Assembly: GCA_018663815.1 (NCBI GenBank)
Contig: JABJPQ010000575.1
Coordinates: 1-9,778, forward strand
Origin: Halobacteriovoraceae bacterium
Lineage (GTDB): Bacteria; Bdellovibrionota; Bacteriovoracia; Bacteriovoracales; Bacteriovoracaceae
Direction: 5' to 3'
Length of the DNA stretch: 9,778 bases
The notes beneath the pieces are model-generated. The model ran no database searches. It was not told where the DNA came from and worked only from the letters and a program-made list of their open reading frames with translations. Shown one piece after another: positions 1 through 6,170 of the stretch; position 1 is the first letter of the stretch, and the number at the start of each line of letters is the position of its first letter. The translations under genes and the position numbers were made by a program.

Positions 1-126
1 AACCTTAAAAAAATGGTTCGCGCATTTCGTAAAGAGATTAATGAGCTTACAAGCAATACGGAGGGAGCAGATATGATTTATCAATTAAATATTCAGCTAT
101 TCCCTTTAACCAAGGAGTCAAAATGA
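1..126 (+). CDS. TIGR02147/DUF4423-like protein, C-terminal 41 residues (5' partial)
   Basis: Frame 1 is open from the left edge to a TGA at 124-126 and gives the last 41 residues of a longer protein. The end reads Met-Ile-Tyr-Gln-Leu-Asn-Ile-Gln-Leu-Phe-Pro-Leu-Thr-Lys (residues 25-38 of the visible part), preceded by a basic helix starting FRKEINEL. That YQLN.QLFPLTK ending is what I recall for the TIGR02147/DUF4423 family, intracellular proteins of unknown biochemical role that are expanded in Bdellovibrio and Fibrobacter relatives and may regulate transcription. The stop codon overlaps the next start (ATGA at 123-126), so the two genes are probably co-transcribed and translationally coupled. 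Only the tail is visible, so the family call rests on this motif alone. Confidence 0.7.
   Translation, partial: NLKKMVRAFRKEINELTSNTEGADMIYQLNIQLFPLTKESK
112..117 (+). promoter_or_regulatory. Shine-Dalgarno AAGGAG inside the upstream gene
   Basis: AAGGAG lies 5 nt before the ATG at 123 and within the last codons of the TIGR02147-like gene. It fixes the start of the small secreted protein and supports coupled translation of the pair. Confidence 0.7.
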
Positions 127-524
127 GACGAGTACTAGCAGCATTATTTATACTATTGCCTTGTTACAGCATTTCTTCCTACGCATATATAAAGGCTGGA
201 GGAGTAGACGTTGGAAACACTCACCCTATTAAAAAAGTACAATATCAAGCCAAAGGCTTTTCAACCGAGTCAGCACTTATTGAACATATAGACAAATTAA
301 GACCCAGCCTAATAAATGGCACGGATGGAAAAATATCTGCGTGGATTAGAGCTGGTGCTTGCGATGTGACTAATGTTGAATTTGTCTCTGTAGATTTAAA
401 TATTTTTCATAAGTACAACAGATTTACAAAAACATTTACCAAGAAATATCAGGGTAAAATTAATATTAATTTAAAAGATTGTTTAACACCTGGTTTGATT
501 ATTGATGATTCGACCGTTGAGTAA
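123..524 (+). CDS. Small secreted protein, unknown function, two mature cysteines
   Basis: This 133-residue protein starts with a classical Sec signal peptide: Arg2-Arg3, a hydrophobic core at about residues 4-15, and a likely cleavage after Ala21 (SYA|Y). The mature part is about 112 residues, strand-rich by eye, with only two cysteines, Cys80 and Cys120, which could form a disulfide in the periplasm or outside the cell. Lysines are frequent and no catalytic motif is visible. The ATG overlaps the stop of the TIGR02147-like gene and a good ribosome binding site precedes it, so the start is well supported. The gene ends just before a GC-rich hairpin. I do not recognise the family. A secreted effector or surface protein made with its upstream neighbour is a reasonable but unproven idea. 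Confidence 0.85.
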   Translation: MRRVLAALFILLPCYSISSYAYIKAGGVDVGNTHPIKKVQYQAKGFSTESALIEHIDKLRPSLINGTDGKISAWIRAGACDVTNVEFVSVDLNIFHKYNRFTKTFTKKYQGKININLKDCLTPGLIIDDSTVE

Positions 525-530
525 TAAGTA

Positions 531-548
531 AGGGGGGTTACCTCCCCT
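531..548. terminator. Bidirectional hairpin terminator between convergent genes
   Basis: AGGGGGG (531-537), loop TTAC (538-541) and CTCCCCT (542-548) form a 7-bp stem with one G-T pair. It stands out as the only G/C run in an AT-rich neighbourhood and lies 6 nt after one stop codon and 7 nt before the stop of the convergent gene. Neither side has a strong T run, so it may be a weak or factor-assisted terminator serving both genes. Confidence 0.55.
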
Positions 549-555
549 GCTATTA

Positions 556-912
556 TTATCTTATACAGCCATCAACTCTATCCCACCAAATTGTAAAAAA
601 AGCTCCATAGCCGCCATTAGATGAATCAGCCTTAGATAAGTTTATTTGAAGTGTAAAACCAGGTTTAACTAAAGTTACATAGTGTTCAACAATTCCATGC
701 ATAATTTCTTCTTCATATCGATACTGAACAACTTTAAAAGCGACACCATCGTCAAAACCATTTGGACATCTTCGAATATATTTACGAGCAATTCGATTTT
801 GATCATATCTTTTAACTTTTGTACCTGAGAAATCTAGTAGTGGATGTGAAAAAGCTTGAGCTGAAAAGCATAGAGCTAAGCAGAAAATACTGAGCATATT
901 AATTAATTTCAT
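556..912 (-). CDS. Small secreted protein, unknown function, two mature cysteines
   Basis: The 118-residue product has a signal peptide (Lys2, hydrophobic core about 5-19, cleavage likely after Ala20, AQA|F). The mature protein of about 98 residues has Cys49 and Cys116, the second three residues from the C-terminus, so a disulfide closing the fold is plausible. The C-terminal part (about 84-113) is aromatic and strand-like, including a Trp109-Trp110 pair. A strong GGAGGA ribosome binding site (complement of 916-921) lies 3 nt before the ATG and settles the start. It is transcribed alone, convergent with the 123-524 gene and divergent from the protease gene, from a candidate promoter at 944-973 that overlaps a palindrome. 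No family is recognised. Confidence 0.85.
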   Translation of the reverse strand: MKLINMLSIFCLALCFSAQAFSHPLLDFSGTKVKRYDQNRIARKYIRRCPNGFDDGVAFKVVQYRYEEEIMHGIVEHYVTLVKPGFTLQINLSKADSSNGGYGAFFTIWWDRVDGCIR

Positions 913-943
913 AAGTCCTCCGAGGTGAATTGTATTACCTTAA

Positions 944-973
944 ATTATATTAGCAATAAGGCTAATATATAAA
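944..973 (-). promoter_or_regulatory. Candidate sigma70-type promoter of the 556-912 gene
   Basis: Reading the minus strand, TTTATA (973-968, four of six matches to TTGACA) is followed after 18 bp by a perfect TATAAT (949-944). The start codon is about 32 bp further on, leaving room for a short leader containing GGAGGA. A perfect -10 is less telling in AT-rich DNA, but its position fits. The inverted repeat at 946-969 covers most of the core promoter, so a bound protein could block RNA polymerase. Confidence 0.5.
946..969. repeat. Perfect inverted repeat, operator candidate in a divergent spacer
   Basis: TATATTAGC (946-954) and GCTAATATA (961-969) are perfect 9-bp inverted arms separated by 6 bp (AATAAG). 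The dyad centre-to-centre spacing is close to one and a half helical turns, as seen in many dimeric-repressor sites. It lies between divergent genes and overlaps the promoter candidate at 944-973. No T run follows it, so an operator is more likely than a terminator. The regulator is unknown. Confidence 0.5.
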
Positions 974-1029
974 GGGAATTAAATTGTGCGACGCAATGGA
1001 TTTTTAGTAGGACAAAGGGCATTCTCCAG

Positions 1030-1041
1030 TTTAAGCTTAAA
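1030..1041. repeat. 12-bp perfect palindrome upstream of the protease gene
   Basis: TTTAAGCTTAAA is self-complementary and ends 30 bp before the protease start codon. It could be a protein-binding site or chance in AT-rich DNA. No clear -35/-10 pair for the protease gene was found around it. Confidence 0.25.
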
Positions 1042-1071
1042 AGTATTAAGTACATAACCTAAGGATGGGCC

Positions 1072-2337
1072 ATGAGAATTAATTTAATTATCATTTCAAT
1101 TTTTTTTTCGAACATAACGTTAGCTACTGAATATATTGTAGAGCTAAAGAATGGCTTAACTCCCTCCCCCCTTTTAGTAAAACTTGCCCAAAGAAATTTT
1201 AATGTTCTTGGAAAAGAATACATTATAATAAATCAAAAAATTAGCGCTAAAAAATTTAATGAAATAAGTCTTATTGAGGAAAACTTTCCAGTTGAACTTT
1301 TTAATACTGATGTTTACTCCCCTGATGTCGTTGATTTTAGCAAACAATGGGCCTTTGAGAATAAAGGCAATAATGAGCCCGTTTCATTGGATCAAATGTC
1401 ACCAGTCAAAGGTGTAAAAGGTGCTGACTTAAACATGTTAAAAGCGTGGAATATTACAAAGGGACATAAAGATGTCGTTATCGCTGTAATTGATACAGGT
1501 GTTAAGTGGGATCACCCAGAATTAAAAAGCAATATGTGGGTAAATTCATTAGAAAAAAATGGCCAAAAAGGGATTGACGACGATGGTAACGGCTATATTG
1601 ATGATATCTATGGATATGACTTCAGCGAAAATGATTCAGACCCAATGGATGAGTACGGGCATGGAACACATTGTGCAGGAATTATTGGAGCTACTCATGA
1701 ATCGGGAAAAATTGCAGGTGTGATGAACAAAGTATCATTAATGGCCGTAAGAATGATGGACCATAAGGGTAGAGGAAAAACAGAACAATCTATTAAGGCT
1801 GTGGGTTACGCAGTAGAAAATGGTGCTGATGTTCTATCGAACTCTTGGGGTAGTCGCAGACATTCAAAAATTTTGGAAGGGATACTAAGCAAAGCAAACG
1901 ATATGGGGATTGTGGTGGTAGCAGCGGCTGGAAACTCTCGTTTTAATGATAATGATAAAATTCCCACCTACCCTGCTAATTATCAAGTGGAAAATATTAT
2001 TTCTGTGGCAGCATTTAATGCACGTGATAGGCATAGCGCCTACTCAAGCTATGGTAAAAAAACAGTACATGTTGCAGCACCAGGAACAAATATAATCTCA
2101 ACCTACATCAAGAAAAAAAGAAAAAAAGAAATTTATAAAGTAGCGTCAGGAACATCTATGGCCGCCCCCTACATCTCAGGATTAGTGGGTTTATTATTGA
2201 GTATAACAAATGAATATACTCCATTAGAGATTAAACAAAGGTTAATCACAACATCAGTGCCAGTGGCACACATGGAAGACAAATCTGTTTCTGGTGGTAG
2301 AGTAAATGCGGAAAGCTTTTTAAATATAACTAATTAG
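1072..2337 (+). CDS. Exported subtilisin-like serine protease (peptidase S8)
   Basis: This 421-residue protein is an intact subtilase that cuts peptide bonds outside the cytoplasm. It has a signal peptide (residues 1-18, LA|TEY), a short pro-region at about 19-95 that resembles the inhibitor/chaperone propeptides of this family, and a catalytic domain at about 110-415. All active-site residues are visible: Asp141 in the VIDTG motif, His197 in GHGTHCAG, oxyanion-hole Asn288 in AAAGN, and Ser362 in SGTSMAAP. An acidic stretch DDDGNGYIDD (169-178) matches the metal-binding loop common in secreted subtilases. There is no C-terminal anchor or sorting domain. AAGGA at 1061-1065, 6 nt before the ATG, supports the start. 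The 3' end overlaps the opposing gene by 4 bp. In a predator it could digest prey protein or process surface proteins; that role is inference. Confidence 0.95.
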   Translation: MRINLIIISIFFSNITLATEYIVELKNGLTPSPLLVKLAQRNFNVLGKEYIIINQKISAKKFNEISLIEENFPVELFNTDVYSPDVVDFSKQWAFENKGNNEPVSLDQMSPVKGVKGADLNMLKAWNITKGHKDVVIAVIDTGVKWDHPELKSNMWVNSLEKNGQKGIDDDGNGYIDDIYGYDFSENDSDPMDEYGHGTHCAGIIGATHESGKIAGVMNKVSLMAVRMMDHKGRGKTEQSIKAVGYAVENGADVLSNSWGSRRHSKILEGILSKANDMGIVVVAAAGNSRFNDNDKIPTYPANYQVENIISVAAFNARDRHSAYSSYGKKTVHVAAPGTNIISTYIKKKRKKEIYKVASGTSMAAPYISGLVGLLLSITNEYTPLEIKQRLITTSVPVAHMEDKSVSGGRVNAESFLNITN

Positions 2338-2942
2338 TTAGATAGCTTGGCTAAAAATTCATTTTTTGGCCCGTATAGTTCATTAAGACTCTCAAACTGA
2401 ACAAAGTCTGAAGTGAGCATCTTTCTTTTTAATAAGACTTTAAAATCCTTAGATTCGGAAAATGTTTTTAGTAAATACCATTCTTGATTAGAAAATTTTA
2501 AATTTTTAATATCGTCTTCGGTTAGGTCCTGAATTTGAAGGTTTAGCAAGTATGACAGGGCAATTGTTAATCGCGGTTTTAGATTAGTAAGAGCATCAAT
2601 TTTTATACCCTCATTTTTCATTTTGGAAATGAGTTCTTGGTGTTTCTGATCAAGAATTTTGAGATTATTTGCAAGTACAGATTGCTGCTTATTTAGTAGG
2701 GTAAAATATTGATGTTTTTTAGTCATGACTTTTAAATAATCACTTTTGCTATTATCAGTAGAGCTCTTAACTTCGCTCGCGAGCAAAATATTATTTTGAG
2801 TAAATGATTTGTTAACCTTAACGGCATTGTGATACACAGAAAAGCTTCTGGCTGGCTTTGAGTCGTCTGTACCACTCAATGTAAATGTGAGTACTACCAC
2901 TACGGCTAGACTACTAGCCATAATGGTAAGTTTTTTATCCAT
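2334..2942 (-). CDS. Membrane-anchored coiled-coil protein, unknown function
   Basis: I place the start at the ATG complementary to 2940-2942, one base after the stop of the lipoprotein gene, giving 202 residues. A GGAG lies 9 nt upstream inside the end of that gene. A longer reading from 2975 would add 11 residues before the membrane segment and overlap the lipoprotein gene by 32 bp. From the chosen start, Lys3-Lys4 and a hydrophobic segment at about 6-23 form a signal anchor or signal peptide with no clear cleavage site. A polar linker follows, then a helical region with coiled-coil character at about 75-112 and a helical, charged C-terminal part at 113-202. There are no cysteines. It is probably translated together with the vWA lipoprotein, so the two may act together in the envelope. 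The family is not recognised. Confidence 0.75.
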   Translation of the reverse strand: MDKKLTIMASSLAVVVVLTFTLSGTDDSKPARSFSVYHNAVKVNKSFTQNNILLASEVKSSTDNSKSDYLKVMTKKHQYFTLLNKQQSVLANNLKILDQKHQELISKMKNEGIKIDALTNLKPRLTIALSYLLNLQIQDLTEDDIKNLKFSNQEWYLLKTFSESKDFKVLLKRKMLTSDFVQFESLNELYGPKNEFLAKLSN

Positions 2943-2943
2943 C

Positions 2944-4458
2944 TTATAAAACTCCATGGTTGTATGTAATAACAATTGAAGTGTAATTTTCGGGTGGGAT
3001 TAAAATGTTAATGATGCCTTTAGAGTAAGAGTATTCTTCAACTGTTAGGTAGTTTCCACCAACAGAAACCTTGATTGATTCTTCTATGATGTTTACATCA
3101 GTTCTCAGTTTAAACCCAGTAAGATTATTGGAAACGGTTAAACCAATTTTATCTAGAACTGATTGAAAGGGAGCATCAATATCATAAAGGTCGGTTCCAA
3201 ATAGAGCGGCAGCATCTTCATATCTGTCCTCATTATCTCTTGATAACCGGATTATTGGAAAAAAACTTACTTTCTCTGGCTTATCTTTTAAACCTTGAAA
3301 ATGGGAAGCCCACTCAGGAATAGTCTTGTCAAAAGACTGTTCGCGTTCATCAGATAAAATAATGTAAACAAGCATTCGAGAGTTATCTCCGACCCAGGAA
3401 GGGTTTAGGTTATAAGCAGCTTGCATTGACTCAAAAGATCTTTCACTTCCATGGCCTGCAATACCAACACTTACAGCATCTTCAAAATCACTTTTAAAGC
3501 TTGCGAAATCAGCCTCTGCTTTTACGCTCGATAGGTCGTAAGTATTTCCATTACTATCTGCTGCAAAGGGATTTGCACCTGAAGGTAATCGATACGCATC
3601 AGTAGTTGTAATGGCCATATTAAAAGGAAAGCGAGCCTTTCCCGCTACCAGAAAATTATCTATAAATGCAGTGAAGTTATCCTTGAGTGTTTGTTGCTCA
3701 CCAGCCATGGATTGCGAGTTATCAACAACCCAAATAATATCAACTCCACTAAGCTCACTTACATTTTGATTGAACTGTTCCATACCCTGGGTAATAACAG
3801 GAGTAACGTGAATTGAAATTGTTCCTTGGTTTGAAACAAGCCCTTCTTCATCAGTAACACTATACTTAATTGACTCTACCCCTTGAAATAAACTTTCGGA
3901 TGTGTAAGAACAAATTCTATTTAAACAATTTGTAAGGACACCATTATTTGGGTCACCTTCTATTTGATATGTTAACTCTACTCCAAGGCTATCAATATCT
4001 AGTGCTTCGGGTAGTTCAAAAGTTAGTGGCACGCGAGATGCGGCTTGAAAACTGTAGTCAAGTGCAATTGGATTATCGCCAACAGGCTCAACTTCGATAG
4101 TAAGAGTTGAAGATTTTTCAGCTTTCAGCTCTCCATCTTTAGTAATAAATTCGATACTATCAAGTCCATTAAAGTTTTCTTCGGGAACGTAGAGACAATT
4201 AATCTCAATTGCTGATATTTTACAATCTTTTAAAACTCCATGTTCAGGAGATGTAAGGATAGTAAGCTCAAGGTTAACAGAGTCCTGGTTTTCTAAAACG
4301 CTATAGCGAATATTTATAGGGGTGTCTTCTTGTGCACTTAAGACTGCGTCCTCCCCAACAGGTACCTTGCCTAAGATGTTAAAGTCTGTGACATCTTTTT
4401 CTGGCCGACAACCAATAAAAAGAGAAGAAACAATGAATGTCATTAAAAATAATTTCAT
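2944..4458 (-). CDS. Lipoprotein with two cadherin/Ig-like repeats and a von Willebrand factor A domain
   Basis: Starting at the ATG complementary to 4456-4458 gives 504 residues. The in-frame GTG two codons earlier would overlap the AGG ribosome binding site, so the ATG is preferred. Residues 1-16 form a lipoprotein signal peptide with lipobox FIGC, lipidated at Cys17. Two tandem cadherin/Ig-like repeats follow (about 36-125 and 129-219), each carrying a paired cysteine (Cys79/Cys88 and Cys178/Cys183). A vWA domain spans about 238-440: the MIDAS motif Asp246-x-Ser248-x-Ser250 lies after a hydrophobic strand, and Asp370 in the LSDE strand end fits the later MIDAS acidic position. The C-terminal tail (about 445-504) looks like another strand-rich domain. 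Such proteins usually bind protein ligands through a divalent metal. It heads a two-gene unit with the coiled-coil protein. The ligand is unknown. Confidence 0.9.
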   Translation of the reverse strand: MKLFLMTFIVSSLFIGCRPEKDVTDFNILGKVPVGEDAVLSAQEDTPINIRYSVLENQDSVNLELTILTSPEHGVLKDCKISAIEINCLYVPEENFNGLDSIEFITKDGELKAEKSSTLTIEVEPVGDNPIALDYSFQAASRVPLTFELPEALDIDSLGVELTYQIEGDPNNGVLTNCLNRICSYTSESLFQGVESIKYSVTDEEGLVSNQGTISIHVTPVITQGMEQFNQNVSELSGVDIIWVVDNSQSMAGEQQTLKDNFTAFIDNFLVAGKARFPFNMAITTTDAYRLPSGANPFAADSNGNTYDLSSVKAEADFASFKSDFEDAVSVGIAGHGSERSFESMQAAYNLNPSWVGDNSRMLVYIILSDEREQSFDKTIPEWASHFQGLKDKPEKVSFFPIIRLSRDNEDRYEDAAALFGTDLYDIDAPFQSVLDKIGLTVSNNLTGFKLRTDVNIIEESIKVSVGGNYLTVEEYSYSKGIINILIPPENYTSIVITYNHGVL

Positions 4459-4500
4459 ACACACCTACTCGGTTAGTTACTTTACTTCTTTAGTCTATTA

Positions 4501-4531
4501 ATAATAACAAAAGAAAAGAGTTCATTTTCAA
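4501..4531 (-). promoter_or_regulatory. Possible promoter of the vWA lipoprotein unit
   Basis: On the minus strand TTGAAA (4531-4526) is followed by TATTAT (4506-4501) at a 19-bp spacing, longer than the usual 17. The overlapping TTATTA gives 18 bp. It lies about 43 bp before the start codon. The rest of the 169-bp gap from 4459 to 4627 holds only AT-rich sequence and an imperfect hairpin at 4574-4595. Confidence 0.3.
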
Positions 4532-4627
4532 GTAAAAAGCAAATTTAATGTGTTTTTAATAACATGGAGTGATAGGCTGAATGGGCTTATTGCCTGTGAT
4601 GCCCTAAAAAGTAGTCAAAAAGGACGA

Positions 4628-5359
4628 TTATCTGAATTTATCGTAATCACTAAGCTTTGCAAGTGAAAGCATGAGAAGCTTGAGTCGTAGCTTTTGCCAT
4701 GTTCCCTCAAAGAGAAATTGGGTTCCAAAACGAAGCCCCTCCTCAGAATCAAATGATCGAACAATCTGGGCACTAATTGAAACAGGCTTATGTAATATTT
4801 CAAAATCAAGACGAATAATACTTCCCGCATCAATTGGTTCATCAAGTTTAAGTAATGCTCCACCGAAGGATAGATCACAAACTGTTCCATGAATTTCACG
4901 ATCTAGAACTTTGGCAAAGCAGGTTTCGTTAATTGTATATCGACTACCTCTCTCCCACCAACGTAAATTTTTGTTGAAAAAGATCTCACGTGAACGTGGT
5001 AATAATAGATAGAACATCATCATGACATTTGTCGCCAGTAGTAAATACGAAGTAATAGAAGGGCTTTCAGAAAGGTAGGGCCAGCTATAGGGTTCGTAAT
5101 TAAGATGAAAGTATATGCTATAAAGCTGTATGGTAATGAAAACAAGATAGGAATAAAGCTTAACACTTAAAAGAAGAATGCCACTAACAGGAAATAGAAA
5201 CCAGAAATTAAAAAAGTCTGCAGGTCCAAGAGCAAAGGTTTTTGTAAGGACAACCCAGAAAGGAAACTCCCTCTCAATTGCGATAAATGTTATTCGCAAT
5301 AATGGATCAATAAACAAAAAAAGAGCAAAAAGCTTAAGTATTAATGGTCGCTTTAACAT
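4628..5359 (-). CDS. Multi-pass membrane protein with C-terminal PilZ domain
   Basis: The 243-residue product has four or five hydrophobic helices in its first half (about 6-27, 45-65, 68-87 and 102-120, with a shorter one near 32-43) and a soluble PilZ domain at about 133-235. PilZ domains bind cyclic-di-GMP through an RxxxR motif and a later (D/N)xSxxG motif. Here Arg133-Trp-Trp-Glu-Arg137 and Arg140 provide the arginines, though their exact alignment to RxxxR is uncertain, and Asp162-Leu-Ser164-Phe-Gly-Gly167 fits the second motif exactly. It is probably a c-di-GMP receptor at the inner-membrane surface. GAGGGG lies 4 nt before the ATG. It is transcribed divergently from the motor-like operon starting at 5466, 106 bp away, which hints at a link. 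Substrate or partner of the membrane half is unknown. Confidence 0.85.
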   Translation of the reverse strand: MLKRPLILKLFALFLFIDPLLRITFIAIEREFPFWVVLTKTFALGPADFFNFWFLFPVSGILLLSVKLYSYLVFITIQLYSIYFHLNYEPYSWPYLSESPSITSYLLLATNVMMMFYLLLPRSREIFFNKNLRWWERGSRYTINETCFAKVLDREIHGTVCDLSFGGALLKLDEPIDAGSIIRLDFEILHKPVSISAQIVRSFDSEEGLRFGTQFLFEGTWQKLRLKLLMLSLAKLSDYDKFR

Positions 5360-5385
5360 AGTCCCCTCAAAAAAAACCTAACTAG

Positions 5386-5420
5386 GTAAAAATATTACGT
5401 TATTGCACTGTAAAAATATT
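5386..5420. repeat. 11-bp direct repeat in divergent spacer
   Basis: GTAAAAATATT occurs exactly at 5386-5396 and 5410-5420, a 24-bp period. Both copies sit in the 106-bp spacer between the PilZ gene and the operon, a natural place for tandem binding sites of a shared regulator. The repeat is AT-rich, so chance cannot be excluded. Confidence 0.4.
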
Positions 5421-5423
5421 CTA

Positions 5424-5438
5424 ATACTATTTTAGTAT
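5424..5438. promoter_or_regulatory. Inverted repeat in the operon promoter region
   Basis: ATACTA (5424-5429) and TAGTAT (5433-5438) are perfect 6-bp arms around TTT. A weak plus-strand promoter can be drawn over it: TTGCAC (5403-5408), 16 bp, TACTAT (5425-5430); TATAAA at 5436-5441 is an alternative -10 without a good -35. The start codon at 5466 has no clear Shine-Dalgarno sequence. The region is probably the operon promoter, but exact elements are uncertain. Confidence 0.3.
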
Positions 5439-5465
5439 AAAACAAATTTTAAAATAAGATATATT

Positions 5466-6170
5466 ATGAAAAATTTAACCTATTTAACATTTATTTTAAC
5501 TTTAACATCTTTGGCATGTTTCGCTGATGAAAAATCTCTTTATGATTTTAAGTGGCTTGATGAGGGTGAAAAGGTTTATGTCATTCAAAACAAAGAATAT
5601 GTCAAAGCGAGAAGCATTGGGCTTGACTTAAGCATAATCGATTCTAACAGTTCTCCGTATCAAGATACGAGTGGCTTCTCTTTAGCCCTCGCCTATTACT
5701 TTACAGAAACATGGTCAATTGATTTGACCTATAAAATGTATAACAACTCAGACAGTGCTGATTTGACAAATCTTTTAAATATCAATGTGAATACAACACA
5801 AACAAAACCATTAATAAGAAAAATCAATGCCGCAAAATTAATTCATATAAATTGGATTCCATTTTATGGCAAAATAAATACATTTAATAAAATCTTTTTC
5901 TTTGATTGGGGCTTGGGTCTGGGTTTTGGTCAGTTTGATACTTCCGGCAACTATGAAACTTTTGATAAAAAAAATCTATCAATAACTTTTAAGGATGAAG
6001 TTGACACGGGGTTCAATTTAAGGTCTTTTGCAAAATTTTATATCGGACAAAGCATGACCATGGGCTTTGAGTACAACCTCACAGGAGTTGAAACGATTAA
6101 GAGTATCGATGGATCAAAAGAGATTCTTTATTATAATGATATCATAGGCACCATAGGATATATATTTTAA
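5466..6170 (+). CDS. Outer-membrane beta-barrel protein (OMP_myx_plus/TIGR04565-like)
   Basis: The 234-residue protein has a signal peptide with cleavage likely after Ala20 (CFA|DEK). The rest shows alternating aromatic and hydrophobic strands and ends in Ile-Gly-Tyr-Ile-Phe; a C-terminal Phe preceded by alternating hydrophobics is the usual barrel-assembly signal. The early part (VYVIQNKEYVKARSIGLDLS, then a D-T-x-GF strand and AYYFTETWSID) resembles the outer-membrane beta-barrel family described in myxobacteria and Bdellovibrio. That family match is from memory. The size suggests a small barrel of about eight to ten strands. Cys18 does not fit a lipobox well, so I do not call a lipoprotein. 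It is the first gene of the operon; its stop overlaps the next start (TAATG). Probable role: outer-membrane end of the complex, comparable to the barrels of the Glt gliding complex. Confidence 0.8.
   Translation: MKNLTYLTFILTLTSLACFADEKSLYDFKWLDEGEKVYVIQNKEYVKARSIGLDLSIIDSNSSPYQDTSGFSLALAYYFTETWSIDLTYKMYNNSDSADLTNLLNINVNTTQTKPLIRKINAAKLIHINWIPFYGKINTFNKIFFFDWGLGLGFGQFDTSGNYETFDKKNLSITFKDEVDTGFNLRSFAKFYIGQSMTMGFEYNLTGVETIKSIDGSKEILYYNDIIGTIGYIF

Noticed and set aside
2943..2975. Longer N-terminus for the coiled-coil protein
   Set aside because: It would overlap the lipoprotein gene by 32 bp and add polar residues before the membrane segment; the ATG one base after the upstream stop is more natural.
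2944..4464. GTG start at 4462-4464 for the vWA lipoprotein
   Set aside because: The GTG overlaps the AGG ribosome binding site that is well spaced for the ATG at 4458, and the ATG gives a normal lipoprotein signal peptide.
4574..4595. Imperfect hairpin (AGGC ... GCCT with AAT/ATT inner pairs) after the PilZ gene
   Set aside because: The stem is interrupted by a 2-nt bulge and no T run follows on the minus strand, so it is too weak to call a terminator.
4615..4899. 94-codon open frame on the minus strand
   Set aside because: It lies almost wholly in another frame of the PilZ-protein gene, which has clear PilZ motifs and a ribosome binding site. The alternative frame has no recognisable domain.
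5178..5381. 67-codon plus-strand open frame opposite the PilZ gene start
   Set aside because: It is antisense to the membrane-helix region and ends in the divergent spacer; the composition is what the complement of hydrophobic codons gives.
5466..5525. Lipoprotein signal in the beta-barrel protein (Cys18)
   Set aside because: The residues before Cys18 (Ser-Leu-Ala) do not fit the lipobox, while a normal cleavage site follows Ala20 and the protein ends like an integral barrel.
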